This document shows positions 37,622-43,852 of a DNA stretch of 47,382 nucleotides, piece by piece. The notes beneath the pieces are model-generated. The model saw nothing but the letters and a program-made list of their open reading frames with translations, was not told the DNA's origin and did no database searches. The position numbers and the translations under genes were made by a program. This DNA is from Paramagnetospirillum marisnigri (GTDB lineage: Bacteria; Pseudomonadota; Alphaproteobacteria; Rhodospirillales; Magnetospirillaceae): the NCBI RefSeq assembly GCF_001650715.1, contig NZ_LWQT01000020.1, positions 117,411-164,792 on the forward strand, written 5' to 3'. Position 1 is the stretch's first letter; every line of letters starts with the position of its first letter.

Positions 37622-37715
37622 GGCGGTTCTTCGGTTGGCCGCGTATACTATAATGGGAAATCAGACTGGATGGTTCGGCCCAGGCGGCAGGCCAACTTGT
37701 CGGGAGTCCCGACAA
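37622..37715 (+). promoter_or_regulatory. 94-bp leader repeat, copy 2 (upstream of single hemerythrin gene)
   Basis: Second copy of the 36539-36632 repeat. It contains TATAAT, the same GC-rich middle, and the family C palindrome, here with a damaged right arm (CCCGACAA then CAG). It begins 203 bp before the hemerythrin ATG. The rest of the 340-bp gap 37485-37824 shows no gene. Confidence 0.7.
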
Positions 37716-37824
37716 CAGCCTCCGAGCTGATGGCGCGCCTCCAATGTTTCAGAGCGCCCATGTCTTGTGCTACCGTTTCCATATTCGCCAAGATGGCGGC
37801 GGAAGCACTCGGGGGATTGCCATA

Positions 37825-38232
37825 ATGGATACTCGCTGGAAGCCTGAATATGAAGTTGGCCATCCGCGAATTGACTCCGAGCATCAAGTTTTTCTGGACC
37901 TGATTGAGCAATTTACAAGCGAGGCTGCGCGAGGAGTTGATGCGAAGCGCTTATCTCGACATTGCGCTGAACTATACAAATACGCAGATTTCCACTTCTT
38001 CAGTGAAGAGGGGCTTTTGGAGAGCGTTGGTTATAATGATCTCGAGGGACATAAGAGGCTTCACGCCGACTTGCTAAAGTCATTACGCATATTTATAGAG
38101 TCAATATCGATTGACTCTATTATGGCAGACGAGATGGCTGAGTTTCTGTTGGGGTGGTTTGTCAATCATACAACAGCAGAAGACCCAAAGCACATCCATT
38201 TCCTCCCTAAAACCTCACCGTACAATCGTTAG
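37825..38232 (+). CDS. Bacteriohemerythrin-like protein
   Basis: A 135-residue single-domain hemerythrin. The diiron ligands are recognisable: DSEH (helix A), H-x3-E in DFHFFSEEG, then GHKRLH, and the last ligands in WFVNHTTAEDPKH. The opening WKPEYEVGHPRIDSEHQ is typical of bacteriohemerythrins. ATG 37825 follows GGGGGA. Its stop overlaps that of the convergent gene at 38229 by 2 bases (TAG/TAA share TA). It probably binds oxygen or NO at a diiron centre. Confidence 0.88.
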   Translation: MDTRWKPEYEVGHPRIDSEHQVFLDLIEQFTSEAARGVDAKRLSRHCAELYKYADFHFFSEEGLLESVGYNDLEGHKRLHADLLKSLRIFIESISIDSIMADEMAEFLLGWFVNHTTAEDPKHIHFLPKTSPYNR

Positions 38233-38525
38233 CCCCCAGATAACAACTGATGACCCAGCGCATTTCCGACCTGATCGCTTAGTGCGGCCAGCCGATAACA
38301 GTTGACCCGCTCCATCTCGGTCGTCGCCACTGCCGCATATTTGGCCGAGATCGATGTAAGCCGCTGCGACAGCCGCATCAGCACCAGCAGCGACGGCTGA
38401 CGCTTTCGGGCCTTGGCGCAGGACATATAGCTGCGCGACTGGCCGAGCCAAAACCGTGAAAACTCATACTGGCTCTCGACCAACCACATATCGCGCAATT
38501 CCCCATAGATGACCTCCAGCAGCAT
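38229..38525 (-). CDS. DUF6626-like small protein
   Basis: A 98-residue protein. The opening LLEVIYGELRDMWLVESQYEFSR and WLGQSRSYMSC resemble DUF6626, a family of small proteins found on alphaproteobacterial plasmids and islands; its function is unknown. A helix-turn-helix-like layout is possible but not clear. GGAGGAA lies 6-7 nt before ATG 38525; the frame continues 5 codons upstream without a better start. Confidence 0.6.
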   Translation of the reverse strand: MLLEVIYGELRDMWLVESQYEFSRFWLGQSRSYMSCAKARKRQPSLLVLMRLSQRLTSISAKYAAVATTEMERVNCYRLAALSDQVGNALGHQLLSGG

Positions 38526-38555
38526 GGCCGTTCCTCCCAAGCGTTTAAGACCAGC

Positions 38556-38577
38556 TATTTAGCCCTGGCGCTAAATA
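38556..38577. promoter_or_regulatory. Inverted repeat in the 38526-38629 divergent region
   Basis: TATTTAGC, 6 nt, GCTAAATA: perfect 8-bp arms. It lies between two divergent genes (38525 leftward, 38630 rightward), so it is a candidate operator for one or both. Confidence 0.45.
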
Positions 38578-38629
38578 CGCTTGCGGAGCAGCGCCACGAT
38601 GGACGCTGCCGCAAGGAGGAGAAAACGCC

Positions 38630-38764
38630 ATGAACAGACTGACCTATTTGCCAAGGGGCTACTGCGAGATCGGATTTAACCGCGAAATCGTGCTGATCGA
38701 AGAAGCCGTACATCAGGCCATCATCGCTACGCTGCTAATGATGACGGCTCGGAGGTTGCCTTGA
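38630..38764 (+). CDS. Small protein of 44 residues
   Basis: Sequence begins MNRLTYLPRGYCEIGFNRE and continues with a helix-like IVLIEEAVHQAIIATLLMMTARRLP. It has a very good ribosome site, AGGAGG about 9 nt before ATG. The C-terminal half is hydrophobic enough to bind a membrane or a partner helix. The last 38 bp overlap the 3' end of the convergent gene at 38727. Unknown function. Confidence 0.5.
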   Translation: MNRLTYLPRGYCEIGFNREIVLIEEAVHQAIIATLLMMTARRLP

Positions 38765-39887
38765 ACTGAGGTGCTTTCAGGTTCGAGCTGCGGGTCGCCT
38801 GTAGCTCGAACTGCCAAGTCGTGTCATTGATCTGCACGATGCACCGTGACGGCACATCGCCGCGATAGCTCAGGAAGGCAAAGCCGCCAACCAAGCCAAT
38901 TTGTTGGCAACGCGTATCGCCAAGTTCATGGACGGCGCTGGCGACATGATTTTGGGGTAGCCTGCCGCTGGCCGCATCCGCCTTGGCCTGCAAGCTGGGA
39001 ATGAGATGGCCGCTGATGGCCTCGTACCACTGCCGTGCTTCCGCGCCCTGGCCCCGCTCCACATAGATCAGTTCCTCGGCACGTCGCGGAGTGCGGAAGT
39101 TCAGGCGGAACTCTTTTTCTCCGACTTCCAGTCGGCCTCGCACATGGCTGCGTGAGCCGCCATCGACCCACAGCGATATATTGGCCTTTTGGGAAATGGC
39201 CTTCACCTGCCCCGTTGGCCGATTGGCTTTTGCCTCCATGGGTGAATTGGCATTGGCTGTCTTTGGGTCTTTCCCTTGATGAAATGGCTCGTCCGATTTG
39301 GCGGCGAAGCCACGAAGTGGCGAAGCCGCATCGTCAATCACATTGGTATTCACCGCGATGGGCAAAGCCGCCTCGGTGATCTGGTGGCGAGCAACAGGCG
39401 AGCCGCCATCGACTTGGGCTGAAAGGCCATCGGTCGAGGCCGAAGGCATTGTGAACGCCAACGGCGTATCGATTAGTTTTAGCAATAGCCTAGCAATAGT
39501 GACTGGATAAGTCGTTGTGGTAACAGACGAATTAGCGCCTTTGGTGTGGAAACCGTGTGGGAAAGATGTGGAAACGGTGTGAAAAGCGTGTGGGAAACGC
39601 CCATGCAGATAGGCCATTCGGCCACTTGATGCATTGGCATTTGTGAAATCCACGGCCTGCCTGATCGGCCGTCGCTGTTCCTTCGTCAGTTGTATTGCGC
39701 CTTCGTGGGCCACCTGGATGCCATAATGCATGTCCAACTGCCTGACCAGCCAATCGCCCTGCTTGTCGGACGTGCGCCCCTTGGCGTGAAATGCCGCGAT
39801 GCAGCCGATGAGCATGTCGTCAAACCGCGCATCGCCGCGCAGGTCGCAAAGTCGGTTTAAGTATCTGTTCCATTGAATATCTGCCAT
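38727..39887 (-). CDS. Hypothetical protein with an internal 11-bp DNA repeat
   Basis: A 386-residue soluble protein I do not recognise. The N-terminal ~80 residues (IQWNRYLNRLCDLRGDARFDDMLIGC) look like a compact folded domain; the middle (about 95-250) is low-complexity and Ser/Thr/Ala-rich, hence probably disordered; the C-terminal ~130 residues (WVDGGSRSHVRGRLEVGEKEF) look like a beta-rich folded domain. The middle covers a tandem 11-bp repeat that is not in multiples of codons. GGGAGA precedes ATG 39887. The large linker suggests fusion of two separate domains. Confidence 0.6.
   Translation of the reverse strand: MADIQWNRYLNRLCDLRGDARFDDMLIGCIAAFHAKGRTSDKQGDWLVRQLDMHYGIQVAHEGAIQLTKEQRRPIRQAVDFTNANASSGRMAYLHGRFPHAFHTVSTSFPHGFHTKGANSSVTTTTYPVTIARLLLKLIDTPLAFTMPSASTDGLSAQVDGGSPVARHQITEAALPIAVNTNVIDDAASPLRGFAAKSDEPFHQGKDPKTANANSPMEAKANRPTGQVKAISQKANISLWVDGGSRSHVRGRLEVGEKEFRLNFRTPRRAEELIYVERGQGAEARQWYEAISGHLIPSLQAKADAASGRLPQNHVASAVHELGDTRCQQIGLVGGFAFLSYRGDVPSRCIVQINDTTWQFELQATRSSNLKAPQFKATSEPSSLAA
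39544..39598. repeat. Five tandem 11-bp repeats (GTGTGGGAAAC-like)
   Basis: Consensus RTGTGGRAAAS repeated five times with exact 11-bp period: starts at 39544, 39555, 39566, 39577 and 39588. Because 11 is not a multiple of three, the repeat does not give a peptide repeat in the overlapping gene, so it is preserved or generated at DNA level. One-helical-turn spacing would put all copies on the same face of the helix. Confidence 0.75.
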
Positions 39888-39904
39888 TTTCGTTTTCTCC
39901 CTCG

Positions 39905-39925
39905 AGCGTTTTCAGTTGAAACGCT
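39905..39925. promoter_or_regulatory. Inverted repeat upstream of the 386-residue gene
   Basis: AGCGTTT, 7 nt, AAACGCT, 17 bp upstream of ATG 39887 (leftward). The location suits an operator overlapping the ribosome-site region or promoter. Confidence 0.45.
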
Positions 39926-40142
39926 GGGGCGGCCTGGAAAACGCAATGAAAGAGGCTGTCACTGATCCCGTCGGACACAGCTAAGCCCCAGCATTGTATT
40001 TATGATGGTCGGCGCCCTATTTGTGGCCGCTTGGCAAAATAATTTTCTGCAATTTTCACGGTTTGCTCCATTGCTGCATAGCGCAAACCAGCACATTCAT
40101 AATTCGTTGATTATGCTGCTGAAATTCAGCGGAATAACGCCT
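39926..40142. other. Intergenic stretch without a gene
   Basis: Part of the 458-bp gap between 39888 and 40345. It is comparatively AT-rich around 40035-40135 and contains ATTCGTTGATTATG-like elements but no convincing gene. The right part of the gap holds one copy each of palindromes A, B and C. Confidence 0.5.
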
Positions 40143-40159
40143 TGTCGTGTTACACGACA
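40143..40159 (+). repeat. Palindrome family A, copy 1
   Basis: TGTCGTGTTACACGACA: 8-bp arms with one central base, T orientation. Followed 9 bp later by a family B palindrome. Confidence 0.9.
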
Positions 40160-40168
40160 CTCGTCCCT

Positions 40169-40183
40169 GTAGGTTTAACCTAC
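40169..40183 (+). repeat. Palindrome family B, copy 1
   Basis: GTAGGTTTAACCTAC, with outer T-G mismatch and then C. It forms the A-B composite unit with the palindrome at 40143. Confidence 0.85.
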
Positions 40184-40239
40184 GCATGGCACGCGCCCAC
40201 GTCGCTCATGCCGATGTGGCCCATCTGTCGGCCAGCTTC

Positions 40240-40260
40240 CTGTCCGGAATCCCGACAAGT
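40240..40260 (+). repeat. Palindrome family C, degenerate copy
   Basis: Right arm CCCGACAAGT is intact, left arm is altered (CTGTCCGG). Related to 36611-36634, 37692-37715 and 41034-41058. Confidence 0.65.
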
Positions 40261-40345
40261 AGGCGGCCGAGTGCGGCGCAACAATACGTCATAAATTGAA
40301 AAACTCTGTGGGTTTCCACGCCTTCCAGATGAGGCCAAGGTAATC

Positions 40346-40627
40346 ATGGAAGGCCCGCGAAGTTGGAATTCATCCGTCAGGAAAATGACCGAGGTGAAAA
40401 TGGCATTTGGCAGTGAACGGCGTGAACGCCATTGCATCGCCAAGCGAGTAGCGGCGATGGTCAGTTTGCAGCGGTCATCGAGCAATCCGCTGCTACAGGA
40501 ACTCGTGGATGTTGGCTGCCGTTGCGCCGAACTGAACCACTGCAAATTGGCCACTGCTTGCGGGGCAATCCATCGTGCATTTGCCCCGATGAATGCAGCT
40601 TCTCACGCCCAACCCTTTGCCGTGTAA
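40346..40627 (+). CDS. Small hypothetical protein whose stop lies in a palindrome
   Basis: A 93-residue basic, cysteine-containing protein (HCIAKRV, VGCRCAELNHCKLATACGAIH). AAGG lies 5 nt before ATG 40346; ATG 40385 is an alternative. Its TAA stop is supplied by a degenerate family A palindrome (40618-40634), so the C-terminus may have been altered when that element inserted. The overlapping leftward frame (40180-40554) is judged a shadow. No recognised family. Confidence 0.45.
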   Translation: MEGPRSWNSSVRKMTEVKMAFGSERRERHCIAKRVAAMVSLQRSSSNPLLQELVDVGCRCAELNHCKLATACGAIHRAFAPMNAASHAQPFAV

Positions 40628-40634
40628 CGCGACA
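40618..40634 (-). repeat. Palindrome family A, copy 2 (two mismatches)
   Basis: TGCCGTGTAACGCGACA, A orientation. Its central TAA ends the frame of the gene at 40346. Confidence 0.8.
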
Positions 40635-40662
40635 ATCTGTGGTTGCGCACAATCCGTAATGG

Positions 40663-40926
40663 CTATTCGCGATTGCCCAGGAGGACAGAGAGCTTGGCGA
40701 CTGTGTCGGCTTGAAGCGAGCGGATATTTCTCACCATTTCAATTGAGGTCCGATATGCCTCGTCGGCCTGATCAAGGGAGGCGATGGCTGACGGCGTAAG
40801 CTCACCGGCAGATTGAAGCCGATCGCGCAGGACAATGACACTCCGCCGAGCCTCGGCCAGCTTGTTCAGGAGGAAATCGCCGTTTTTGGCGATTTGCGCC
40901 AACGAGGCTATGTCAATTTCTCCCAT
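40663..40926 (-). CDS. Small helical hypothetical protein
   Basis: An 87-residue protein predicted to be all-helical (IASLAQIAKNGDFLLNKLAEARRSVIVLRDRLQSAG, then SIEMVRNIRSLQADTVAKLSVLLG), possibly a coiled-coil hairpin. A good ribosome site, GGAGG, lies 9 nt before ATG. No recognised family. It is divergent from the gene at 41108, with palindrome C between them. Confidence 0.55.
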   Translation of the reverse strand: MGEIDIASLAQIAKNGDFLLNKLAEARRSVIVLRDRLQSAGELTPSAIASLDQADEAYRTSIEMVRNIRSLQADTVAKLSVLLGNRE

Positions 40927-41033
40927 GCGCTCGCCCCTCCGCTGCGCACGATACTAAAGCCATAATTCCCTTGTTGATTTAGCTTGGCAACCCCCATTTC
41001 CACACATGTCATTCTCGCGGCCTGCATGTCTCC

Positions 41034-41058
41034 AACTTGTCGGGATTCCCGACAAGTT
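41034..41058 (+). repeat. Palindrome family C, perfect copy
   Basis: Perfect 12-bp arms (AACTTGTCGGGA and its complement) around a single T. It lies in the divergent region between 40926 and 41108. A second hairpin, GTCGG-AAAAA-CCGAC, is at 41078-41092. Confidence 0.9.
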
Positions 41059-41107
41059 GACCGCGTCCATAAATACCGTCGGAAAAACCGACAGCAGGAG
41101 AACGCCG

Positions 41108-41323
41108 ATGCGGATGTGGGAAATCGTGGCCGAGGAGATCAAGGCCAACAGCATCGGGGATAATTTGAAGAAGCAGGCCGACGCGAAGGCCGAACAAGCC
41201 AGGAAGCTCAAACAAGCCGCTTCCATTCAGAAGAAGCGCGAGCAGGTCAGCAGCACAAAAGCTTCCATGCTGAAAAAGCAAGGCGATCTGACAAAGCTCA
41301 TTGCAACAGGAAATCAGCTATGA
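41108..41323 (+). CDS. Small lysine-rich helical protein
   Basis: A 71-residue protein, about a quarter Lys/Arg, predicted to be one long helix or coiled coil (KKQADAKAEQARKLKQAASI, then KREQVSSTKASMLKKQ). AGGAG lies 8 nt before ATG 41108; an earlier in-frame start at 41006 would read through palindrome C and is less likely. Composition suggests binding to DNA or RNA. No recognised family. Confidence 0.5.
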   Translation: MRMWEIVAEEIKANSIGDNLKKQADAKAEQARKLKQAASIQKKREQVSSTKASMLKKQGDLTKLIATGNQL

Positions 41324-41327
41324 GCAA

Positions 41328-41461
41328 AAACATAATAAAAGCAGCATTTCATTATGTTTGCAGTTAATCCCTTGATTATCAATGCAGATAATCACCGTAG
41401 CGATACCGGCTATTTCACTCATATAATGTTTTACCTAGTGCGATAACATTTCATTAGGTAA
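41328..41461. promoter_or_regulatory. Three inverted repeats upstream of the short recombinase gene
   Basis: (1) AAACATAAT/ATTATGTTT at 41328-41359, 14-nt gap. (2) TGATTATC/GATAATCA at 41373-41394, 6-nt gap. (3) TTACCTAGTG/CATTAGGTAA at 41431-41461, one mismatch, 11-nt gap, ending 4 bp before the start codon and enclosing its probable ribosome site. Site 2 has the 6-bp gap usual for tyrosine-recombinase core sites; site 3 could mask translation. Assignments are inference. Confidence 0.55.
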
Positions 41462-41465
41462 AGCG

Positions 41466-42032
41466 ATGAAACAGGCCTAGGTACTCAGCGAAGCGGAACT
41501 GAAGCGCGTGCTGTCCGTGATCGCCAATCAACGCCATGCAGCACGCAACCGCATAGCGGTCATGTTGAGCTTCTACGCAGGAATGCGCGTCGGCGAAATT
41601 GCCCATTTGAAACTCGGCGATGTCCTTGATGGCGATGGCCGCGTGAAGGACCAGATCACGCTGTTGGCCCACTATACCAAGACCGCCGAGGCCAGAGCGG
41701 TGTTCGTCAGCGGCAAGCTGCGCCGCGAACTGGAACGCTTCCTGTCGTGTAACACGACAACAGATCGCGCTGCGCCGTTCCTCGTGACACAAAAGGCCAC
41801 TGCGTTTTCGGCCAACACGCTTTGCCAGCTCTTCGGACAGATTTACGCACTGGCCGGAATTGATGGCGCAACCAGCCACAGCGGTCGGCGGTGGTTTATC
41901 ACCCAGTTGGCCCACAGCGGCGTTTCCGCGAAGGTCATTATGACGCTGGCAGGCCATCGCCACTTGTCCACCACGCAGCGGTACATCGAGGTCAACGACC
42001 AGATGATGAAAGCTGCCGTGGAGGTGCTGTAG
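41466..42032 (+). pseudogene. Single-domain tyrosine recombinase with an amber codon and an in-frame palindrome
   Basis: From ATG 41466 the frame reads MKQA-stop-VLSEAELKRVL; TAG is codon 5 (41478-41480), probably a Lys codon mutated to amber. The rest is a complete catalytic domain: Arg in AGMRVGEI, Lys in HYTKTAE, H-x-x-R in SHSGRRWF, His in LAGHRHL and the nucleophile in TTQRYIEV. There is no N-terminal arm-binding domain, so it is of the size of FimB/FimE-like enzymes (about 188 codons). Restart at GTG 41508 would give 174 residues. A family A palindrome at 41743-41759 adds SCNTT in frame at a loop. Whether it is active is unclear. Confidence 0.75.
41743..41759 (-). repeat. Palindrome family A, copy 3, inside the recombinase gene
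   Basis: TGTCGTGTAACACGACA, A orientation, exact. It is read as part of SCNTTTD between the helix RELERFL and the conserved-looking RAAPFLVTQK, without breaking the frame. Confidence 0.9.
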
Positions 42033-42070
42033 CTGTACCCTGGTGGATGACCGGGATGTGCCATGATTGG

Positions 42071-42670
42071 TTAATCATCACGTGGCTCAGGAGGAAACTT
42101 ATGGGCGATGCCCTTATGGCACTCAATGCAGGATTTATTGTTGGGTGCGGCCTCCAATTTCATTTTTTGCCGGGCATCATTACCCTGCTTGTGAAACGCC
42201 ATAGCCTCGTAGCTATGACAGGTCCTACATTCGCGTGAATCGCTTCTGAGCATACTGTCCCATACACGCTCGGCTAATAGTCGCCTCCGGGCCTCGAATT
42301 TCTCTGGAGTTGAAATAGTACCAACTAATGTGTGGTATATATCGGCGGCTGCCTCAACCTTGCGGACTAATTTTGCCAGACCGGCCCTAGGAACATGGCA
42401 ATCCGAACAGATTACCCTGACTCCCGAAGGGTTACTGTAGTGGGAGGATTTCTTGTATTCCTCATATACAGTTGCTTCCATCTCGTGGCACGATATGCAG
42501 AATTCTAGGCTGTTTGTTCGCTGGATTATGGCATCTCCTGCCCATAACAGTCCAGCTCCGGCTAGAATTCCTACGATAAGGATAGCCCCAAGCGAAAGAC
42601 TGCGTGGCGGGCTCCAAAATGTCCGCCACGCAACTTTCAATCGACCAGCTGCCTTTGACAATAGCCCCAC
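42071..42670 (-). CDS. NapC/NirT-type tetraheme cytochrome c
   Basis: Membrane-anchored quinol dehydrogenase of 199 residues. One N-terminal anchor helix (SLGAILIVGILAGAGLLWAG), then four CxxCH haem sites: CISCH, CSDCH, CRTCH and CIECH, as expected for NapC/NirT. Such proteins pass electrons from quinol to periplasmic reductases. Its start lies 3 bp after the stop of the diheme cytochrome gene, so the two form an operon; no terminal reductase is adjacent. It is convergent with the recombinase gene. Confidence 0.92.
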   Translation of the reverse strand: MGLLSKAAGRLKVAWRTFWSPPRSLSLGAILIVGILAGAGLLWAGDAIIQRTNSLEFCISCHEMEATVYEEYKKSSHYSNPSGVRVICSDCHVPRAGLAKLVRKVEAAADIYHTLVGTISTPEKFEARRRLLAERVWDSMLRSDSRECRTCHSYEAMAFHKQGNDARQKMKLEAAPNNKSCIECHKGIAHKFPPEPRDD

Positions 42671-42673
42671 GCC

Positions 42674-43381
42674 CTATTGCCTCGGCAGCGTTAGGACATA
42701 GCTCACCAAATCGGCGGAGACCTGAGGGCCGAAGAGGCGGAGTGCGGGCATGGACTCCCCAGCTTGGCCATTCATAATCTTGTGCATCATTTCTTGTGGA
42801 TTCTGCACTGCGCCAAGCGGTTCGGCATTGGTGATTTTCTTGCCGTCCATTCCATGGCATCCGGCGCAAACCGTATTGTAATACTGCTCTCCCTTGACGA
42901 CATCGCCCTTGGCCTTCTTGGCCGCGTAGTCCACAAACTTAGTCATTTCGATCTGACCCTTGGAGACAAATAAGGCAAGGTCGGCGACATCGCGCTCGGA
43001 AAGATGTGCCTCTGTATAACTGTGAGTTTTGTCGCGCAGAACGGCGGCAATCGCTACAGGGTCTCGGCCCGCAGAACCCTGAATTCCCTTAATCCCTGTG
43101 GCATGTCCGCCGGTGGCATAGGCACCGTCCTTTCCGAGGTAGTCCCAGCCATGACATTCCTTGCAGCGCCAAGACACTTCCTTGCCATATTTCCCGCCTT
43201 TGTTTGGATAGGTAGCGTGATCGTCAGTTGGCTTTGACAGCTTGTTCTCAGTCCAGAACTTATCATAAAGACGGCCACCACGAGCAATAGACGACTCCTG
43301 CTCTCCTGCCTGCGCTCCCGTCGAAACCAACATGATGGCAAAAGCCAGAGAGAGCGCCATAGGGATACGAAGGGCACGCAT
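42674..43381 (-). CDS. Periplasmic diheme cytochrome c
   Basis: A 235-residue secreted protein with signal peptide (RIPMALSLAFAIMLVSTGAQA) and two CxxCH sites, CKECH near residue 70 and CAGCH near 170, each in its own cytochrome c-like domain. Axial Met ligands could be in the GESMPALRLFGP segment for the second haem. It is first in an operon with the NapC/NirT protein and is the likely electron acceptor of it. ATG 43381 has GGAG 6 nt upstream; TTG 43393 is unlikely. A Fur-box-like TGATAAT-T-CTTATTA lies about 25-45 bp upstream, a weak hint of iron control. Confidence 0.9.
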   Translation of the reverse strand: MRALRIPMALSLAFAIMLVSTGAQAGEQESSIARGGRLYDKFWTENKLSKPTDDHATYPNKGGKYGKEVSWRCKECHGWDYLGKDGAYATGGHATGIKGIQGSAGRDPVAIAAVLRDKTHSYTEAHLSERDVADLALFVSKGQIEMTKFVDYAAKKAKGDVVKGEQYYNTVCAGCHGMDGKKITNAEPLGAVQNPQEMMHKIMNGQAGESMPALRLFGPQVSADLVSYVLTLPRQ

Positions 43382-43436
43382 GGAAGTCTCCAAATGCAGT
43401 TAAATCTAATAAGAATTATCATCATGCGCATTATAG

Positions 43437-43598
43437 TCAATAGCTTGCTGGTTCGTCGCGTGGAGATCCGATTGCCCGCACCAGACGGGCCTGCTCCGAA
43501 AACGATACGCCATCGAGGATCAACTCCATATCGGCCAAGGCGAGCACGCGGCCAGCATTGATGGCTGTGACCTGAATGACGCTGATCGACCCCAACAT
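43437..43598 (-). CDS. Small hypothetical protein (53 residues)
   Basis: Frame MLGSISVIQVTAINAGRVLA followed by LADMELILDGVSFSEQARLV and a short tail. The opening strand-rich part resembles small conserved alphaproteobacterial proteins with a ...V-x-A-I-N-A-G...L-A-x-A-D-x-E-L... pattern, but the C-terminal half differs, so it may be truncated. No clear ribosome site. Its start lies within a perfect palindrome ACATACATCATGTATGT (43595-43611). Confidence 0.3.
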   Translation of the reverse strand: MLGSISVIQVTAINAGRVLALADMELILDGVSFSEQARLVRAIGSPRDEPASY

Positions 43599-43746
43599 AC
43601 ATCATGTATGTTCATCGGCATGTCGTGTTACACGACACGGCACTCGTAGGTTTTTCCTACACGAGCCTCCCGTCGGAAAAACCTACAGGACATTCCGCTC
43701 GGCTGTCGTGTTACACGACATGGCCATGCGTAGGTTTAACCTACGC
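43595..43746. repeat. Array of palindromes (two A-B composites and relatives)
   Basis: In order: ACATACATCATGTATGT (43595-43611), family A (43621-43637), family B with T5 centre (43646-43660), hybrid GTCGGAAAAACCTAC (43673-43687), family A (43704-43720), family B CGTAGGTTTAACCTACG (43729-43745). The A copies are exact and both in T orientation. About 150 bp, no gene on either strand, divergent region between 43598 and 43853. Confidence 0.85.
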
Positions 43747-43852
43747 ACTATTTTTTCGGGAACGATGGCAAGTCGCCGCCTGTCTTTTCGTTGTGATCCG
43801 CTTCAATCACCCATACCGTGTTCATTGTACGTTCCCATATGGAGAATTGGAA

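Noticed and set aside
40180-40554. Leftward 124-residue frame
   Set aside because: Overlaps palindromes B and C and the better-supported rightward frame at 40346; composition looks non-coding and no ribosome site is evident.
41078-41092. Hairpin GTCGG-AAAAA-CCGAC as a further member of family B or C
   Set aside because: Arms are too short and differ from both consensus sequences; retained only as a nearby hairpin.
41371-41385. FNR-type box near the TTGATTATCAA sequence
   Set aside because: Half-sites are separated by one base rather than four, so it does not fit the FNR/CRP spacing.
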